In this document: one piece after another, positions 25,500 through 34,667 of the stretch
Numbering within the stretch: the first letter of the stretch is position 1
How the letters are laid out: the number at the start of each line of letters is the position of its first letter
DNA from: Pseudomonas fluorescens
Lineage (GTDB): Bacteria; Pseudomonadota; Gammaproteobacteria; Pseudomonadales; Pseudomonadaceae
Length of the DNA: 64,000 nt
Reading direction: 5' to 3'
Assembly (NCBI RefSeq): GCF_000802965.1
Contig: NZ_JSAK01000027.1
Span: 188,051 to 252,050 of the forward strand
The notes under the pieces: generated by a model
The model's input: only the letters and a program-made list of their open reading frames with translations
Database searches by the model: none
What the model was told of the DNA's origin: nothing
Program-made: the position numbers and the translations under genes

Positions 25500-26318
25500 A
25501 TGAAACCCGCTCTTCTGGCTTTGACGCTGACCGCCCTGCTCGCCCCGATCCTCAGCCACGCCGCCACGCCGACGGTGTCCGCCGAACAATACGCCAAGGT
25601 GCTCGCTGGCGATTGGCGCGCACCGGAGAACGTCGCGCGCGATGGCTACCGTCATCCGCAACAGAGTTTGCAGTTTTTTGGCTTGGGCCCGAATCAGACC
25701 GTGATTGAAATCACCCCGGGCAATGGCTGGTACAGCGAGTTGCTGGCGCCGCTGCTCAAGGATAACGGGCATTACATTGCGGCGGTTCAGGCGCCGACGG
25801 TCAGTGACTATGCGCGCAAGAATGAAGAGAAGCTGAAGAACAAATTCGCCGACGCGCCTGCGCAATACGCCAAGGCCCAGGTGCTGGAGTTCGATCCGAA
25901 GACGCCAGCGTTTGGTCAACCCGGTTCGGCGGATACGGTGCTGACCTTTCGCAACGTGCATAACTGGGTACTGGCGGACACGGCGCCGCAGATGTTCGAA
26001 GCGTTTTTCAAGGTGCTCAAACCCGGCGGCGTGCTCGGCGTGGTGGATCACCGGGCCAAGGACGGCGCGTCCCTGGAAGACATCAAGCACAGCGGTTATT
26101 TGACCACGGCGTTCGTGGTCAAACTGGCCACCGATGCGGGGTTCAAGCTAGAGGAACAGAGCGAAATCAATGCCAATCCGAAGGACACCAAGGACTACCC
26201 GGAAGGCGTGTGGACACTGCCACCGGCGTTGACGCTGGGGGATAAGGATCGGGCGAAATATGTGGCGATCGGGGAGTCAGACCGGATGACGTTGCGGTTT
26301 GTTAAACCCGCGAAGTAA
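25500..26318 (+). CDS. exported SAM-dependent methyltransferase-like protein
   Basis: A 272-aa protein with a clear signal peptide (residues 1-21, ending SHA-AT) and then a class I methyltransferase-like fold: VIEITPGNGWYSELLAPLL carries a variant of the SAM-binding glycine loop, and KVLKPGGVLGVVDHR is the typical post-I strand. An exported methyltransferase is unusual because SAM is cytoplasmic, yet this family is widespread. The activity is unproven. A REP pair follows. Confidence 0.75.
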   Translation: MKPALLALTLTALLAPILSHAATPTVSAEQYAKVLAGDWRAPENVARDGYRHPQQSLQFFGLGPNQTVIEITPGNGWYSELLAPLLKDNGHYIAAVQAPTVSDYARKNEEKLKNKFADAPAQYAKAQVLEFDPKTPAFGQPGSADTVLTFRNVHNWVLADTAPQMFEAFFKVLKPGGVLGVVDHRAKDGASLEDIKHSGYLTTAFVVKLATDAGFKLEEQSEINANPKDTKDYPEGVWTLPPALTLGDKDRAKYVAIGESDRMTLRFVKPAK

Positions 26319-26325
26319 CACCGAC

Positions 26326-26411
26326 CTGTAGGAGCCGGCTTGCTGGCGATAGCGACCGAGAGATCATCGCAAGGCCTCAGGCCCTATCGCCAGCAAGCCG
26401 GCTCCTACAGG
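26326..26411. repeat. inverted REP pair (TGTAGGAGCCGGCTTGCTGGCGAT type)
   Basis: Inverted copies of a roughly 25-bp REP (TGTAGGAGCCGGCTTGCTGG and its complement) around a spacer of about 35 bp, between the convergent methyltransferase gene and def. Confidence 0.85.
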
Positions 26412-26420
26412 TTTTTATAA

Positions 26421-26960
26421 TCAATCATCCGCATTCGGATCGAGATCCGGAAACATCACTTCGGTAAAGCCGAACTTGCTGAAATCGCTGATGCGCGACG
26501 GGTATAGCCGCCCGATCAGGTGATCGCATTCATGCTGCACCACCCGCGCATGGAACCCCGAGGCGATGCGCACGATCGGTTCGCCCTTGGGATCGAAGCC
26601 CTCATAGCGGATGTGCTGATAGCGCTCCACCGCGCCGCGCAAACCGGGCACCGACAGGCAACCTTCGAAACCCTCTTCCAGCGTTGGGCTCAGTGGCGTG
26701 ATCAGCGGATTGATCAAAATCGTCTGCGGCACCGCTTCCGCGTCCGGATAACGCTCGCTGTGCTCGAAACCAAAAATCACCAGTTGCAGATCAACGCCGA
26801 TCTGCGGCGCGGCCAGGCCGACGCCACCGACGCTTTCCATGGTCTGGAACATGTCGTCGATCAGTTGCCACAACTCGGGGCTGTCGAACATCTCGGCGGG
26901 TACGGGCGGGGCAATGCGCAGCAAGCGCTCATCACCCATTTTGAGAATTTCACGGATCAT
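26421..26960 (-). CDS. def: peptide deformylase
   Basis: A 179-aa metalloenzyme that removes the formyl group from new proteins. All three motifs are intact: GVGLAAPQIG (residues 47-55), EGCLS with metal ligand C101, and QHECDHLIG with H143, E144 and H147. It overlaps the yihY-type gene upstream by 4 bp (ATGA). It is probably a second deformylase beside the one normally found with fmt, which is not in this window. Confidence 0.95.
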   Translation of the reverse strand: MIREILKMGDERLLRIAPPVPAEMFDSPELWQLIDDMFQTMESVGGVGLAAPQIGVDLQLVIFGFEHSERYPDAEAVPQTILINPLITPLSPTLEEGFEGCLSVPGLRGAVERYQHIRYEGFDPKGEPIVRIASGFHARVVQHECDHLIGRLYPSRISDFSKFGFTEVMFPDLDPNADD

Positions 26961-27919
26961 TTGATGACTTCGTCAGTGGTCGGTTTGATCGAGTGGTCTC
27001 GGCCCAGGCCCGATACGTGTTGTTTTGGCTCAACGACCGGGCCGTTCTCGCCGGGGACTTTTTCGCCTGGGTCCTTGCCTTCCCTGGACATGTGCTCGAT
27101 CACCGCATTCATTTCCGCGCCGAGCAACAGCACCGCGGCGGAAATATAGAAGTACAGCAACAACACGATGATCGCGCCGATACTGCCATACATGGCGTTG
27201 TAGTTGGCGAACTCCTTGACGTACAAACCGAAGCCCAGCGAGGCGATGATCCATACCACTACCGCCAGCACTGAACCGGGCGTGATGAAGCGAAACTCTT
27301 GTTTGACGTCGGGCATGACGTAATAGATCAGCGCCACGGCGATCATCAGCAGAATCACGATCACCGGCCAGCGCGCGATGGTCCAGAGCGTGACGATGAA
27401 GTATTCGAGGCCTACCTGCGCAGCGATCCAACTCATGACTTGTGGCCCGAGCACCATCAGCGCGGCGGCGATCAACAACATGCCGGCGATACCGACGGTG
27501 TAGATGATCGACAGCGGAAAACGCTTCCAGGCCGGGCGGCCTTCGACCACATCGTAGGCGGCGTTCATCGCGCTCATCATCAGTCGCACACCGGCAGAGG
27601 CGGTCCACAGGGCGATCACGATACCCACCGACAGCAGGCCACCCTTGGACTGCTGAAGCTGGTCGATCACCGGATTCACCTGTTCCAGCGCCTGGGGCGG
27701 CAGCACCAGTTCCGATTGCAGGCGCAGCCAAGAGAAGAAGTCCGGCAGGTGCAGGAAGCCGATCAAGGCGATCAGGAACAGAATGAAGGGGAACAGCGAA
27801 AACAGCATTTGATAGGCCAGCGCCGAGGCATAGGTCGACATCTCGTCGTCAACGAACTCGGTGACCGTGCGCACCATCACACGGTGGATGGGCAGACCTT
27901 TCATGTCCGGAAAAATCAT
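26957..27919 (-). CDS. YihY/BrkB-family inner-membrane protein
   Basis: A 320-aa membrane protein with about six helices and the family features YASALAYQMLFSLFPFILFLIAL near residue 30 and WIASLGFGLYVKEFANYNAMYGSIGAIIVLLLYFYIS near 230. The family was once called ribonuclease BN or serum-resistance BrkB, but its true function is unknown. The start at 27919 is preferred because GGAG precedes it by 6 bases; in-frame ATGs at 27931 and 27940 exist. It is co-transcribed with def. Confidence 0.85.
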   Translation of the reverse strand: MIFPDMKGLPIHRVMVRTVTEFVDDEMSTYASALAYQMLFSLFPFILFLIALIGFLHLPDFFSWLRLQSELVLPPQALEQVNPVIDQLQQSKGGLLSVGIVIALWTASAGVRLMMSAMNAAYDVVEGRPAWKRFPLSIIYTVGIAGMLLIAAALMVLGPQVMSWIAAQVGLEYFIVTLWTIARWPVIVILLMIAVALIYYVMPDVKQEFRFITPGSVLAVVVWIIASLGFGLYVKEFANYNAMYGSIGAIIVLLLYFYISAAVLLLGAEMNAVIEHMSREGKDPGEKVPGENGPVVEPKQHVSGLGRDHSIKPTTDEVIK

Positions 27920-28043
27920 TAGCGTCTCCATTCGCCGCAATCAAAATGGGTTGAAGTCGTGGCGACTCAGGGGCTGTTTTCTACATCAAAGTAGTCTACT
28001 TGGCGACTTTGAAACAATTTCCGAGCTCAAGTTCAGGCTGACA

Positions 28044-28070
28044 CAAAAACGGCCATCCGTGGATGGCCGT
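28044..28070 (-). terminator. intrinsic terminator of the CsbD gene
   Basis: On the minus strand ACGGCCATCC-AC-GGATGGCCGT is followed by TTTTTGTG: a perfect 10-bp stem 25 bp after the stop codon. Confidence 0.85.
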
Positions 28071-28094
28071 CGCTTACGCTGATCCAAGGCCGAA

Positions 28095-28286
28095 TCAGGC
28101 CTTGTCGACGCCTTTTTTGACTGCGTCCTTGGCTTTGCCCACTGCCTGCTGAGCTTCACCTTTCTTTTCCTGCACCACGCCTTCGGCGCGCATTTTGTCG
28201 TTGCCGGTGGCCTTGCCAACGCCTTGTTTGACGTTACCAGCGGCTTCGTTGGCCAAGCCTTTTACTTTATCGCCTGTGCTGCTCAT
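28095..28286 (-). CDS. CsbD-family stress protein
   Basis: A 63-aa hydrophilic CsbD-like protein (MSSTGDKVKGLANEAAGNVKQ start, KATGNDKMRAEG and KKGEAQQAVGKAKDAVKKG repeats). The family is linked to general stress responses; the molecular role is unknown. It is monocistronic with its own terminator. Confidence 0.88.
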   Translation of the reverse strand: MSSTGDKVKGLANEAAGNVKQGVGKATGNDKMRAEGVVQEKKGEAQQAVGKAKDAVKKGVDKA

Positions 28287-28485
28287 GGTGTTTCTCCTGT
28301 GAACATGTCGATGAATAAAGTGGTTACAGAAGGTTGACCGAGGGCATTTGCGCGGAGTTTCATTTATTTTTACCGCGACATTTCATCGATCCAGGCAGGT
28401 TAGGCTTTATGTTTGCACGGCAACCCCCGAGAATGCGCAACGTATTCAGGCTTTGGCGCTGAAGATCCAATCCCGTAGGAATGTT

Positions 28486-28863
28486 ATGAAACTCGATAAA
28501 AAGCAGGCCATTGCCCGCAGAAATCAGGAACTCGGCGGTGCTGTGCTTGGCGTCAATAACTGCCACTTCACCGAACTGAACCGCAACCGCAACATCTGGT
28601 GGTTCGATATTCCGGTCGCGCGCCTGGCCGTTGGTCAGTACGAGTGGATTCACTTGCTGATGCACACGCCGGATACCGACGAACTGCTGCACTTGAAAGT
28701 GCCGACGGTGTTCCTGCGCGAGAAGCTCGAAGGCCTGGTGGTGCGCAATCAAGGTAAACGCAAGGCTGCCTTGAGCCTGGAATTGAGCGCCGACAAGGAT
28801 TCCTACCTGCAGGACATGCGCCCGGCGGGCACCAACGTCAATTTCGCGCCGTTCCGCCAATAA
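28486..28863 (+). CDS. conserved hypothetical protein
   Basis: A 125-aa protein beginning MKLDKKQAIARRNQELGGA, with TAGGA 5 bases before the start. It contains VNNCHFTELNRNRNIWWFDIPVARL and a basic stretch RNQGKRKAAL and has no signal peptide or membrane helix. I recognise no functional domain. The 200-bp gap to the divergent CsbD gene holds no clear motif. Confidence 0.6.
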   Translation: MKLDKKQAIARRNQELGGAVLGVNNCHFTELNRNRNIWWFDIPVARLAVGQYEWIHLLMHTPDTDELLHLKVPTVFLREKLEGLVVRNQGKRKAALSLELSADKDSYLQDMRPAGTNVNFAPFRQ

Positions 28864-28874
28864 ACCCGATCCCC

Positions 28875-29007
28875 TGTGGCGAGGGAGCTTGCTCCCGCTG
28901 GGCTGCGAAGCGGCCCCAAAACCTGCAGCCTTGTTTCGTCAGGAATACTGCGTTCGCCGGGTTTACGGCTGCTGCGCAACCGAGCGGGAGCAAGCTCCCT
29001 CGCCACA
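28875..29007. repeat. REPIN (GGGAGCTTGCTCCC type)
   Basis: Inverted arms TGTGGCGAGGGAGCTTGCTC and GAGCAAGCTCCCTCGCCACA around a spacer with GGCTGCGAAGCGGCCCC, between the convergent hypothetical gene and fadD1. Confidence 0.85.
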
Positions 29008-29035
29008 AGGGCGCCGCATAGCAAAGTCGAGCACC

Positions 29036-29069
29036 AACAAAAAGCCCCGCATCTGCGGGGCTTTTTGTT
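29036..29069 (-). terminator. intrinsic terminator of fadD1
   Basis: AACAAAAAGCCCCGC-ATCT-GCGGGGCTTTTTGTT is an almost perfect palindrome that begins at the fadD1 stop codon, with a T run on either strand. Confidence 0.9.
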
Positions 29070-30766
29070 TATGCGGCGTTCTTCGCCTTCATCTTCTTCA
29101 GTTCTTCATCACGCAATTCCCGACGCAGGATCTTGCCGACGTTGGTGGTCGGCAGTGCATCGCGGAACTCCACCGAGCGCGGAACCTTGTAGCCGGTGAC
29201 GTTGGCGCGCATGTGCTCCATCACCGTCTCCTTGGTCAGGGTCACGCCCGGTTTGGCGACGATGAAAATCTTGATCGCCTCGCCCGACTTTTCGTCCGGC
29301 ACGCCGATGGCCGCGCATTGCAGCACGCCTGGCAGGGTCGCCAATACGTCTTCCAGCTCGTTCGGGTACACGTTGAAACCGGAGACCAGGATCATGTCTT
29401 TCTTGCGATCGACAATGCGCATGTAGCCGTCCGGCTGGATCAGCGCGATGTCACCGGTCTTCAACCAGCCTTCGCTGTCGAGGATTTCATCGGTGGCTTC
29501 CTGACGCTGCCAGTAGCCCTTCATCACCTGCGGACCTTTCACGCACAGTTCGCCGATTTCGCCCATTGGCTGTTCAACGCCGGCATCGTCGACGATTTTG
29601 CACAGGGTCGACGGAACCGGAATACCGATGGTGCCGATCTGAATGTTCTGGATCGGGTTGACCGTGGCCACCGGGCTGGTTTCGGTCATGCCGTAGCCTT
29701 CGCAAATGGCGCAACCGGTGACCGCTTCCCAGCGCTCTGCCGCCGCCAGCTGCAGCGCCATGCCACCGGACAGGGTGACTTTCAGCGCCGAGAAATCCAG
29801 CTTGCGGAAACCTTCGTTGTTGCACAGGGCCACAAACAGGGTGTTGAGACCGACGAAGCCGCTGAACTTCCACTTCGACAGTTCCTTGACCATCGCCGGC
29901 AGGTCGCGCGGGTTGCTGATCAGGATGTTGTGGTTGCCGATCAGCATCATCGCCATGCAATGAAAGGTGAAGGCATAGATGTGGTACAGCGGCAGCGGCG
30001 TGATCAGGATCTCGCAACCTTCATTGAGGTTGGAGCCCATCAGCGCCTTGCACTGCAACATGTTCGCGACGAGGTTGCGGTGGGTCAGCATCGCGCCCTT
30101 GGCTACGCCCGTGGTGCCGCCGGTGTATTGCAGCACCGCGACATCGCCGCTGGCCGGGCTGGCTTCCGTGACTGGTTGACCATGGCCCTTGCTCAACACG
30201 TCGTTGAACTTGACGGCTTTCGGCAAGTGATACGCCGGCACCATCTTCTTCACGTATTTGATGACGCTGTTGATCAGCAGTCGCTTGAGCGGTGGCAGCA
30301 GGTCGGCCACTTCGGTGACGATCACGTGCTTGACGCCGGTTTTCGGCACGACGGTCTCGGCCAGATGCGCCATGTTGGCCAGGCAAACCAGGGCCTTGGC
30401 CCCGGAATCGTTGAACTGGTGCTCCATTTCCCGCGCGGTGTACAGCGGGTTGGTGTTGACCACGATCAACCCGGCACGGATAGCCCCGAAGACGGCAACC
30501 GGGTACTGCAACACGTTAGGCAGCTGCACGGCGATTCGATCACCCGGCTGCAAATCGGTATGCTGTTGCAGGTACGCGGCAAAGGCACCGGACAATTCGT
30601 ACAGTTCACCGTAGGTGATTGTCTTGCCCAGGTTGCTGAAAGCCGGTTTGTTGGCGAAGCGTTGGCAGGATTGCTTCAACACCGCCTGAATATTCGGGTA
30701 CTCGTCTGGATTGATGTCGGCAGCAATTCCAGCTGGGTACTTATCCTTCCAAAAGTCTTCGATCAT
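29069..30766 (-). CDS. fadD1: long-chain fatty acid-CoA ligase FadD1
   Basis: A 565-aa AMP-forming acyl-CoA synthetase that activates long-chain fatty acids for beta-oxidation. The P-loop-like motif YTGGTTGVAKGAMLTH is near residue 213, the AMP-binding motif GYGMTETSP near 360 and the FACS signature region WLKTGDIALIQPDGYMRIVDRKKDM near 430. It closely resembles the P. aeruginosa FadD1 type (MIEDFWKDKYPAGI). It lies downstream of paralogous fadD2 on the same strand with its own leader of about 385 bp, so it is probably transcribed separately. Confidence 0.93.
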   Translation of the reverse strand: MIEDFWKDKYPAGIAADINPDEYPNIQAVLKQSCQRFANKPAFSNLGKTITYGELYELSGAFAAYLQQHTDLQPGDRIAVQLPNVLQYPVAVFGAIRAGLIVVNTNPLYTAREMEHQFNDSGAKALVCLANMAHLAETVVPKTGVKHVIVTEVADLLPPLKRLLINSVIKYVKKMVPAYHLPKAVKFNDVLSKGHGQPVTEASPASGDVAVLQYTGGTTGVAKGAMLTHRNLVANMLQCKALMGSNLNEGCEILITPLPLYHIYAFTFHCMAMMLIGNHNILISNPRDLPAMVKELSKWKFSGFVGLNTLFVALCNNEGFRKLDFSALKVTLSGGMALQLAAAERWEAVTGCAICEGYGMTETSPVATVNPIQNIQIGTIGIPVPSTLCKIVDDAGVEQPMGEIGELCVKGPQVMKGYWQRQEATDEILDSEGWLKTGDIALIQPDGYMRIVDRKKDMILVSGFNVYPNELEDVLATLPGVLQCAAIGVPDEKSGEAIKIFIVAKPGVTLTKETVMEHMRANVTGYKVPRSVEFRDALPTTNVGKILRRELRDEELKKMKAKNAA

Positions 30767-30994
30767 GGAAGCCCACTCCTCAGCAACGCGAATTCAATAC
30801 CGCATTTGATGCGATTATTATTGGTGTTTGGTTATTGGTGAATCTGGGCTTTCATACAGGCCGAGAAGCACAAAACGCGCCGAGAGTAGCAGCTTTGCCA
30901 AGGGTCGCCTAGAGCCAAAAGCGGCCTCTACGGTCACTTTTGTGACTCAAGAATAGCAGCCAGTCATTTTAGAGCAAAAAGTCTATACACCCTT

Positions 30995-31019
30995 GAAAGC
31001 CCCGAAAATTGGGGCTTTC
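30995..31019 (-). terminator. hairpin after fadD2
   Basis: GAAAGCCCC-GAAAATT-GGGGCTTTC forms a 9-bp stem between fadD2 and fadD1. The T run is short. The remaining part of 30767-30994 should hold the fadD1 promoter; no clear motif was found. Confidence 0.55.
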
Positions 31020-31032
31020 GTAGACTGAAAAG

Positions 31033-31125
31033 CATCGCGGGCAAGCCCGCTCCCACAAATCCCGTGTCGCTCACATGTTATGTGAACAACCCTGAACCTG
31101 TGTACAAGCGTGGCTTGCCCGCGAT
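31033..31125. repeat. inverted REP pair (CATCGCGGGCAAGCCCGCTC type)
   Basis: The left copy ATCGCGGGCAAGCCCGCTCC and the inverted right copy GCGTGGCTTGCCCGCGAT lie between fadD2 and its hairpin. Confidence 0.8.
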
Positions 31126-31151
31126 CCGCGCGAAGCGCGGCCATTCATCGA

Positions 31152-32840
31152 TCAAGCGATATCACGCAACTCCCGCCGCAAGATCTTGCCCACCGGCGTC
31201 ATCGGCAACGACTCTCGCAAGACGATGTGCTTCGGTACCTTGTACGCCGTGAAGTTCTCCTTGCAGTAGGCCTTGAGCTCTTCAAGGCTGACGCCCGCCT
31301 CCCGCGCCACCACGAACAACTTCACCGCCTCGCCGGAACGCTCGTCTGGCACACCGATAACCGCGCAGTTGGCGACTTTCGGGTGGGCCATCACCACGTC
31401 TTCGATCTCGTTGGGATACACGTTGAAACCCGAGACGATGATCATGTCCTTCTTGCGATCGACAATGCGCACAAACCCGTCCGGGTCGATCACCGCGATG
31501 TCGCCGGACTTGAACCAGCCCTCGGCATCCAGCACTTCATTAGTCGCTTCGGGTTTCTGCCAATAGCCCTTCATGATCTGCGGGCCTTTGATGCACAGCT
31601 CGCCGCGTTCCCCCAACGGCTGCTCGACGCCTTCATCGTTAATGACCTTCAGCGAAGTGCCCGGCACCGGCAGGCCAACCGTGCCGAGGCGCGACTGGTC
31701 GCCGTACGGATTGGTGCAGGCCACTGGCGAAGTTTCGGTCAGGCCGTAACCTTCGGTGATGCGACAACCGGTCAGTTGCTCCCAGCGCTCGGCGGTCGCC
31801 TTGACCAGCGCAGTGCCGCCGGAGTTGGTGAGCTTGAGGCTGGAGAAATCCAGGGTCTTGAAATCCGGGTGATCCATCAGCGCGACAAACAGCGTGTTGA
31901 GCCCCAGCAACGCCGAAAACCGCCAGTTCTTCAGCTCCTTGATGAAGCCGCCGATGTCCCGTGGATTAGTGATCAAAACGTTGTGGTTGCCGGACACCAT
32001 CATGCACATGCAATTCGCAGTGAATGCATAGATGTGGTACAGCGGCAGCGGCGCGATCATCACTTCCTGCCCTTCGCGCAACAGCGGCTGACCGTCAGGG
32101 CCGAGCTGTTCCAGGCAGGCCCGCACTTGCTGCATGTTCGCCACGAGGTTGCCGTGGGTCAGCATGGCGCCCTTGGCCAGACCGGTGGTGCCGCCGGTGT
32201 ATTGCAGCACGGCGATATCGTCGAGGCCGACTTTCAGCGGCTTGATGCCCAGCCCGCGGCCCATGCGCAAAGCGTTCTTGAAGGGAATCGCCTGGGGCAA
32301 GGAATAGGCCGGGACCATTTTCTTCACCTTGCTCACCAGGGTATTGACCAGCCAGCCCTTGGCGCTGGGCATCAGGTCGCCCATCTTCGCTTCGATCAGG
32401 TACTGGATGTCGGTGTCCGGGAGCACTTCCTGGACCTTGGAGCCGAACATATTCAGGTACACCAGCGCCCGGGCACCGGAATCCTTGAATTGATGGCGCA
32501 TCTCCCGCGCGGTATACAGCGGGTTGGTGTTGACCACGATCAGCCCCGCGCGCAAGGCGCCGAACACCGCGATCGGGTAATGCAGGACGTTGGGCATCTG
32601 CACCGCGATGCGATCCCCGGGCACCAGGTCCGTGTGGGCTTGCAGGTATCCGGCGAACGCTGCGCTGTAGCGTTCCAGTTCGGCGTAGGTCAGGGTGACG
32701 CCCATGTTGCTGAACGCCGGGCGATCAGCAAACTTCTTGCAGGAACGCTCGAACACCTCGATAACCGACTTGAAGGCGCCCGCATCAATGTCCAGGGGCA
32801 CGCCGGCCGGGCGCTTGTCATTCCAGAAATCAGGTTGCAT
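31152..32840 (-). CDS. fadD2: long-chain fatty acid-CoA ligase FadD2
   Basis: A 562-aa acyl-CoA synthetase paralogous to FadD1, with YTGGTTGLAKGAMLTHGN near residue 209, GYGLTETSPVA near 364 and WFKSGDIAVIDPDGFVRIVDRKKDM near 430. In P. aeruginosa the homologous pair sits in the same order, with fadD2 next to a divergent hydrolase gene and a MaoC gene, as here. Two ligases are thought to differ in chain-length preference and induction. Confidence 0.92.
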   Translation of the reverse strand: MQPDFWNDKRPAGVPLDIDAGAFKSVIEVFERSCKKFADRPAFSNMGVTLTYAELERYSAAFAGYLQAHTDLVPGDRIAVQMPNVLHYPIAVFGALRAGLIVVNTNPLYTAREMRHQFKDSGARALVYLNMFGSKVQEVLPDTDIQYLIEAKMGDLMPSAKGWLVNTLVSKVKKMVPAYSLPQAIPFKNALRMGRGLGIKPLKVGLDDIAVLQYTGGTTGLAKGAMLTHGNLVANMQQVRACLEQLGPDGQPLLREGQEVMIAPLPLYHIYAFTANCMCMMVSGNHNVLITNPRDIGGFIKELKNWRFSALLGLNTLFVALMDHPDFKTLDFSSLKLTNSGGTALVKATAERWEQLTGCRITEGYGLTETSPVACTNPYGDQSRLGTVGLPVPGTSLKVINDEGVEQPLGERGELCIKGPQIMKGYWQKPEATNEVLDAEGWFKSGDIAVIDPDGFVRIVDRKKDMIIVSGFNVYPNEIEDVVMAHPKVANCAVIGVPDERSGEAVKLFVVAREAGVSLEELKAYCKENFTAYKVPKHIVLRESLPMTPVGKILRRELRDIA

Positions 32841-33080
32841 TGTTCTTGTCCTCTTTACCTGAGCCTATCCGGGGCCGCTTTCCTGTCTCTGTCATTTCTT
32901 GAACGCAGAAAGCAAAAAGCGGAGCTCCACGGACACTAGCAGCTATGGCGAATCAGGCAAATACGCGCACAGCCGTCATTGACCGTGTGAATCTTCCTGC
33001 CGTGCCGTGGGCTGATGCCTACGACGCAATGCGCTATACAATGCAACCACCTCGCGCTCCATGCATGGAAAGGAATCGCC

Positions 33081-34025
33081 ATGATCCACGACACGTTCTG
33101 GCTGACCACCAGTGATCGCAGCCACCTCTTCGTCAACCAGTGGCTGCCCGCTGACCCGCCCAAGGCAGTGATCCTGCTGGCGCACGGCATGGCAGAACAC
33201 AGCGGCCGCTATGCGCGTCTGGCGGAAAAGTTCTGCGATCAGGGCTATGGCGTGTACGCACCGGATTTGCGCGGACATGGCAAAACTGCCGAAAACGGGA
33301 CACTCGGACATTTCGCCGACACCGACGGTTGGGCCAAAGTGGTCGGCGACCTGGCGTGCCTCAATCAGCACCTTGGCCAGCAACATCCGGGTGTACCGAT
33401 CGTGCTGCTCGGTCACAGCATGGGCAGCTACATTGCTCAGGCTTATTTGCTGCATCACAGCGCCAGCCTGCACGGCGCGATTCTCAGCGGTTCAAACTTC
33501 CAGCCCGTCGCGCTTTACCGTGCGGCGCGGCAGATTGCCCGACTCGAACGCCTGCGCCAGGGCCCCAAGGGCCGCAGCGCTCTGATCGAATGGCTGTCCT
33601 TCGGCTCGTTCAACAAGAAATTCAAACCGGCGCGTACCCGTTTCGACTGGCTCAGTCGCGATCCGACGGAAGTCGATTTGTACGCCAACGACCCGCTCTG
33701 CGGCTTTCGCTGCACCAATCAACTGTGGGTCGATTTGCTCGGCGGGTTGCAGCAAATCAGCAAAGCGTCCAATCTCGCCCAGATCGATCCGGGCCTGCCG
33801 TTGCTGGTGATGGGTGGTGAATGTGATCCGGTGAGCGAAGGCAAACGTCTGAAAGATCTGGCCGACGCCTTGCGCGAGGCCGGCAGCCAGACCTTGCAAC
33901 TGACCATTTACCCGCAGGCGCGGCACGAACTGTTCAACGAGAGCAACCGCGATGAAGTGACCGCCGACGTGCTGGCCTGGATCGCCCAGGCCCTGAGCAA
34001 TCGCCGGCCACACCGATCCGAATAG
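33081..34025 (+). CDS. alpha/beta hydrolase, lysophospholipase/monoacylglycerol lipase type
   Basis: A 314-aa serine hydrolase with the nucleophile elbow GHSMGSY near residue 113 and the N-terminal motif LLAHGMAEHSGRYARLAE near 34, typical of Hydrolase_4 lysophospholipases. A catalytic Asp is probably in GGECDPVSEG and the His in ARHELFNE near the C-terminus. The start at 33081 is preceded by AAAGGA. It is divergent from fadD2, so it may release fatty acids that FadD2 activates. The gap 32841-33080 shows no clear motif. Confidence 0.87.
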   Translation: MIHDTFWLTTSDRSHLFVNQWLPADPPKAVILLAHGMAEHSGRYARLAEKFCDQGYGVYAPDLRGHGKTAENGTLGHFADTDGWAKVVGDLACLNQHLGQQHPGVPIVLLGHSMGSYIAQAYLLHHSASLHGAILSGSNFQPVALYRAARQIARLERLRQGPKGRSALIEWLSFGSFNKKFKPARTRFDWLSRDPTEVDLYANDPLCGFRCTNQLWVDLLGGLQQISKASNLAQIDPGLPLLVMGGECDPVSEGKRLKDLADALREAGSQTLQLTIYPQARHELFNESNRDEVTADVLAWIAQALSNRRPHRSE

Positions 34026-34067
34026 TTTTTTTGTGAATTTTTTTATTCGTCACAGGAATTGAGACAG

Positions 34068-34538
34068 ATGACCCAGGTTACCAACACCCCTTACGAAGCC
34101 CTCGAAATCGGCCAGACCGCCAGCTTCAGCAAGACGGTCGAAGAGCGCGACATCCAGTTGTTCGCCGCGATGTCGGGCGACCACAACCCGGTGCACCTGG
34201 ACGCTGACTACGCCGCCAGCACCATGTTCAAGGAACGCATCGCCCACGGTATGTTCAGCGGCGCGCTGATCAGTGCCGCGGTAGCCTGTGAGCTGCCTGG
34301 GCCGGGCACTATTTATATCGGTCAGCAAATGAGCTTTCAGAAGCCGGTGAAGATTGGCGACACGCTGACGGTGCGTCTGGAAATCCTCGAAAAACTGCCG
34401 AAATTCCGTGTGCGCATTGCCACTCGCGTGTTCAACCAGCGTGATGAACTGGTGGTGGATGGCGAAGCGGAAATTCTGGCGCCGCGCAAGCAGCAGACCG
34501 TGACCTTGACCGAGTTGCCGCCGATCAGCATCGGCTGA
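34068..34538 (+). CDS. MaoC-family dehydratase, (R)-specific enoyl-CoA hydratase-like
   Basis: A 156-aa hot-dog-fold hydratase. The motif FAAMSGDHNPVHLDADYAA near residues 36-54 contains the catalytic Asp/His pair of (R)-specific enoyl-CoA hydratases, and GMFSGALISA follows. Such enzymes link beta-oxidation intermediates to (R)-3-hydroxyacyl-CoA, which can feed PHA synthesis; a phaG-type gene is elsewhere in the window. It is 42 bp downstream of the hydrolase and probably co-transcribed. Confidence 0.88.
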   Translation: MTQVTNTPYEALEIGQTASFSKTVEERDIQLFAAMSGDHNPVHLDADYAASTMFKERIAHGMFSGALISAAVACELPGPGTIYIGQQMSFQKPVKIGDTLTVRLEILEKLPKFRVRIATRVFNQRDELVVDGEAEILAPRKQQTVTLTELPPISIG

Positions 34539-34551
34539 TTCACCGCGCACC

Positions 34552-34646
34552 TGTGGCGAGGGAGCTTGCTCCCGCTGGACTGCGCAGCAGTCCCATCTTT
34601 TGGGGGCCGCTTCGCGCCCCGGCGGGAGCAAGCTCCCTCGCCACAA
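34552..34646. repeat. REPIN (GGGAGCTTGCTCCC type), short form
   Basis: Inverted arms TGTGGCGAGGGAGCTTGCTC and GAGCAAGCTCCCTCGCCACA with a short spacer containing GGACTGCGCAGCAGTCC, between convergent genes. Confidence 0.85.
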
Positions 34647-34667
34647 TGATTTCAGCGCTGAACGAAC

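Noticed and set aside
28889..32939. Long plus-strand frames of 650 and 609 codons opposite fadD1 and fadD2
   Set aside because: They mirror the two acyl-CoA ligase genes, show similar sequence only because the ligases are paralogous, and have no protein family features.
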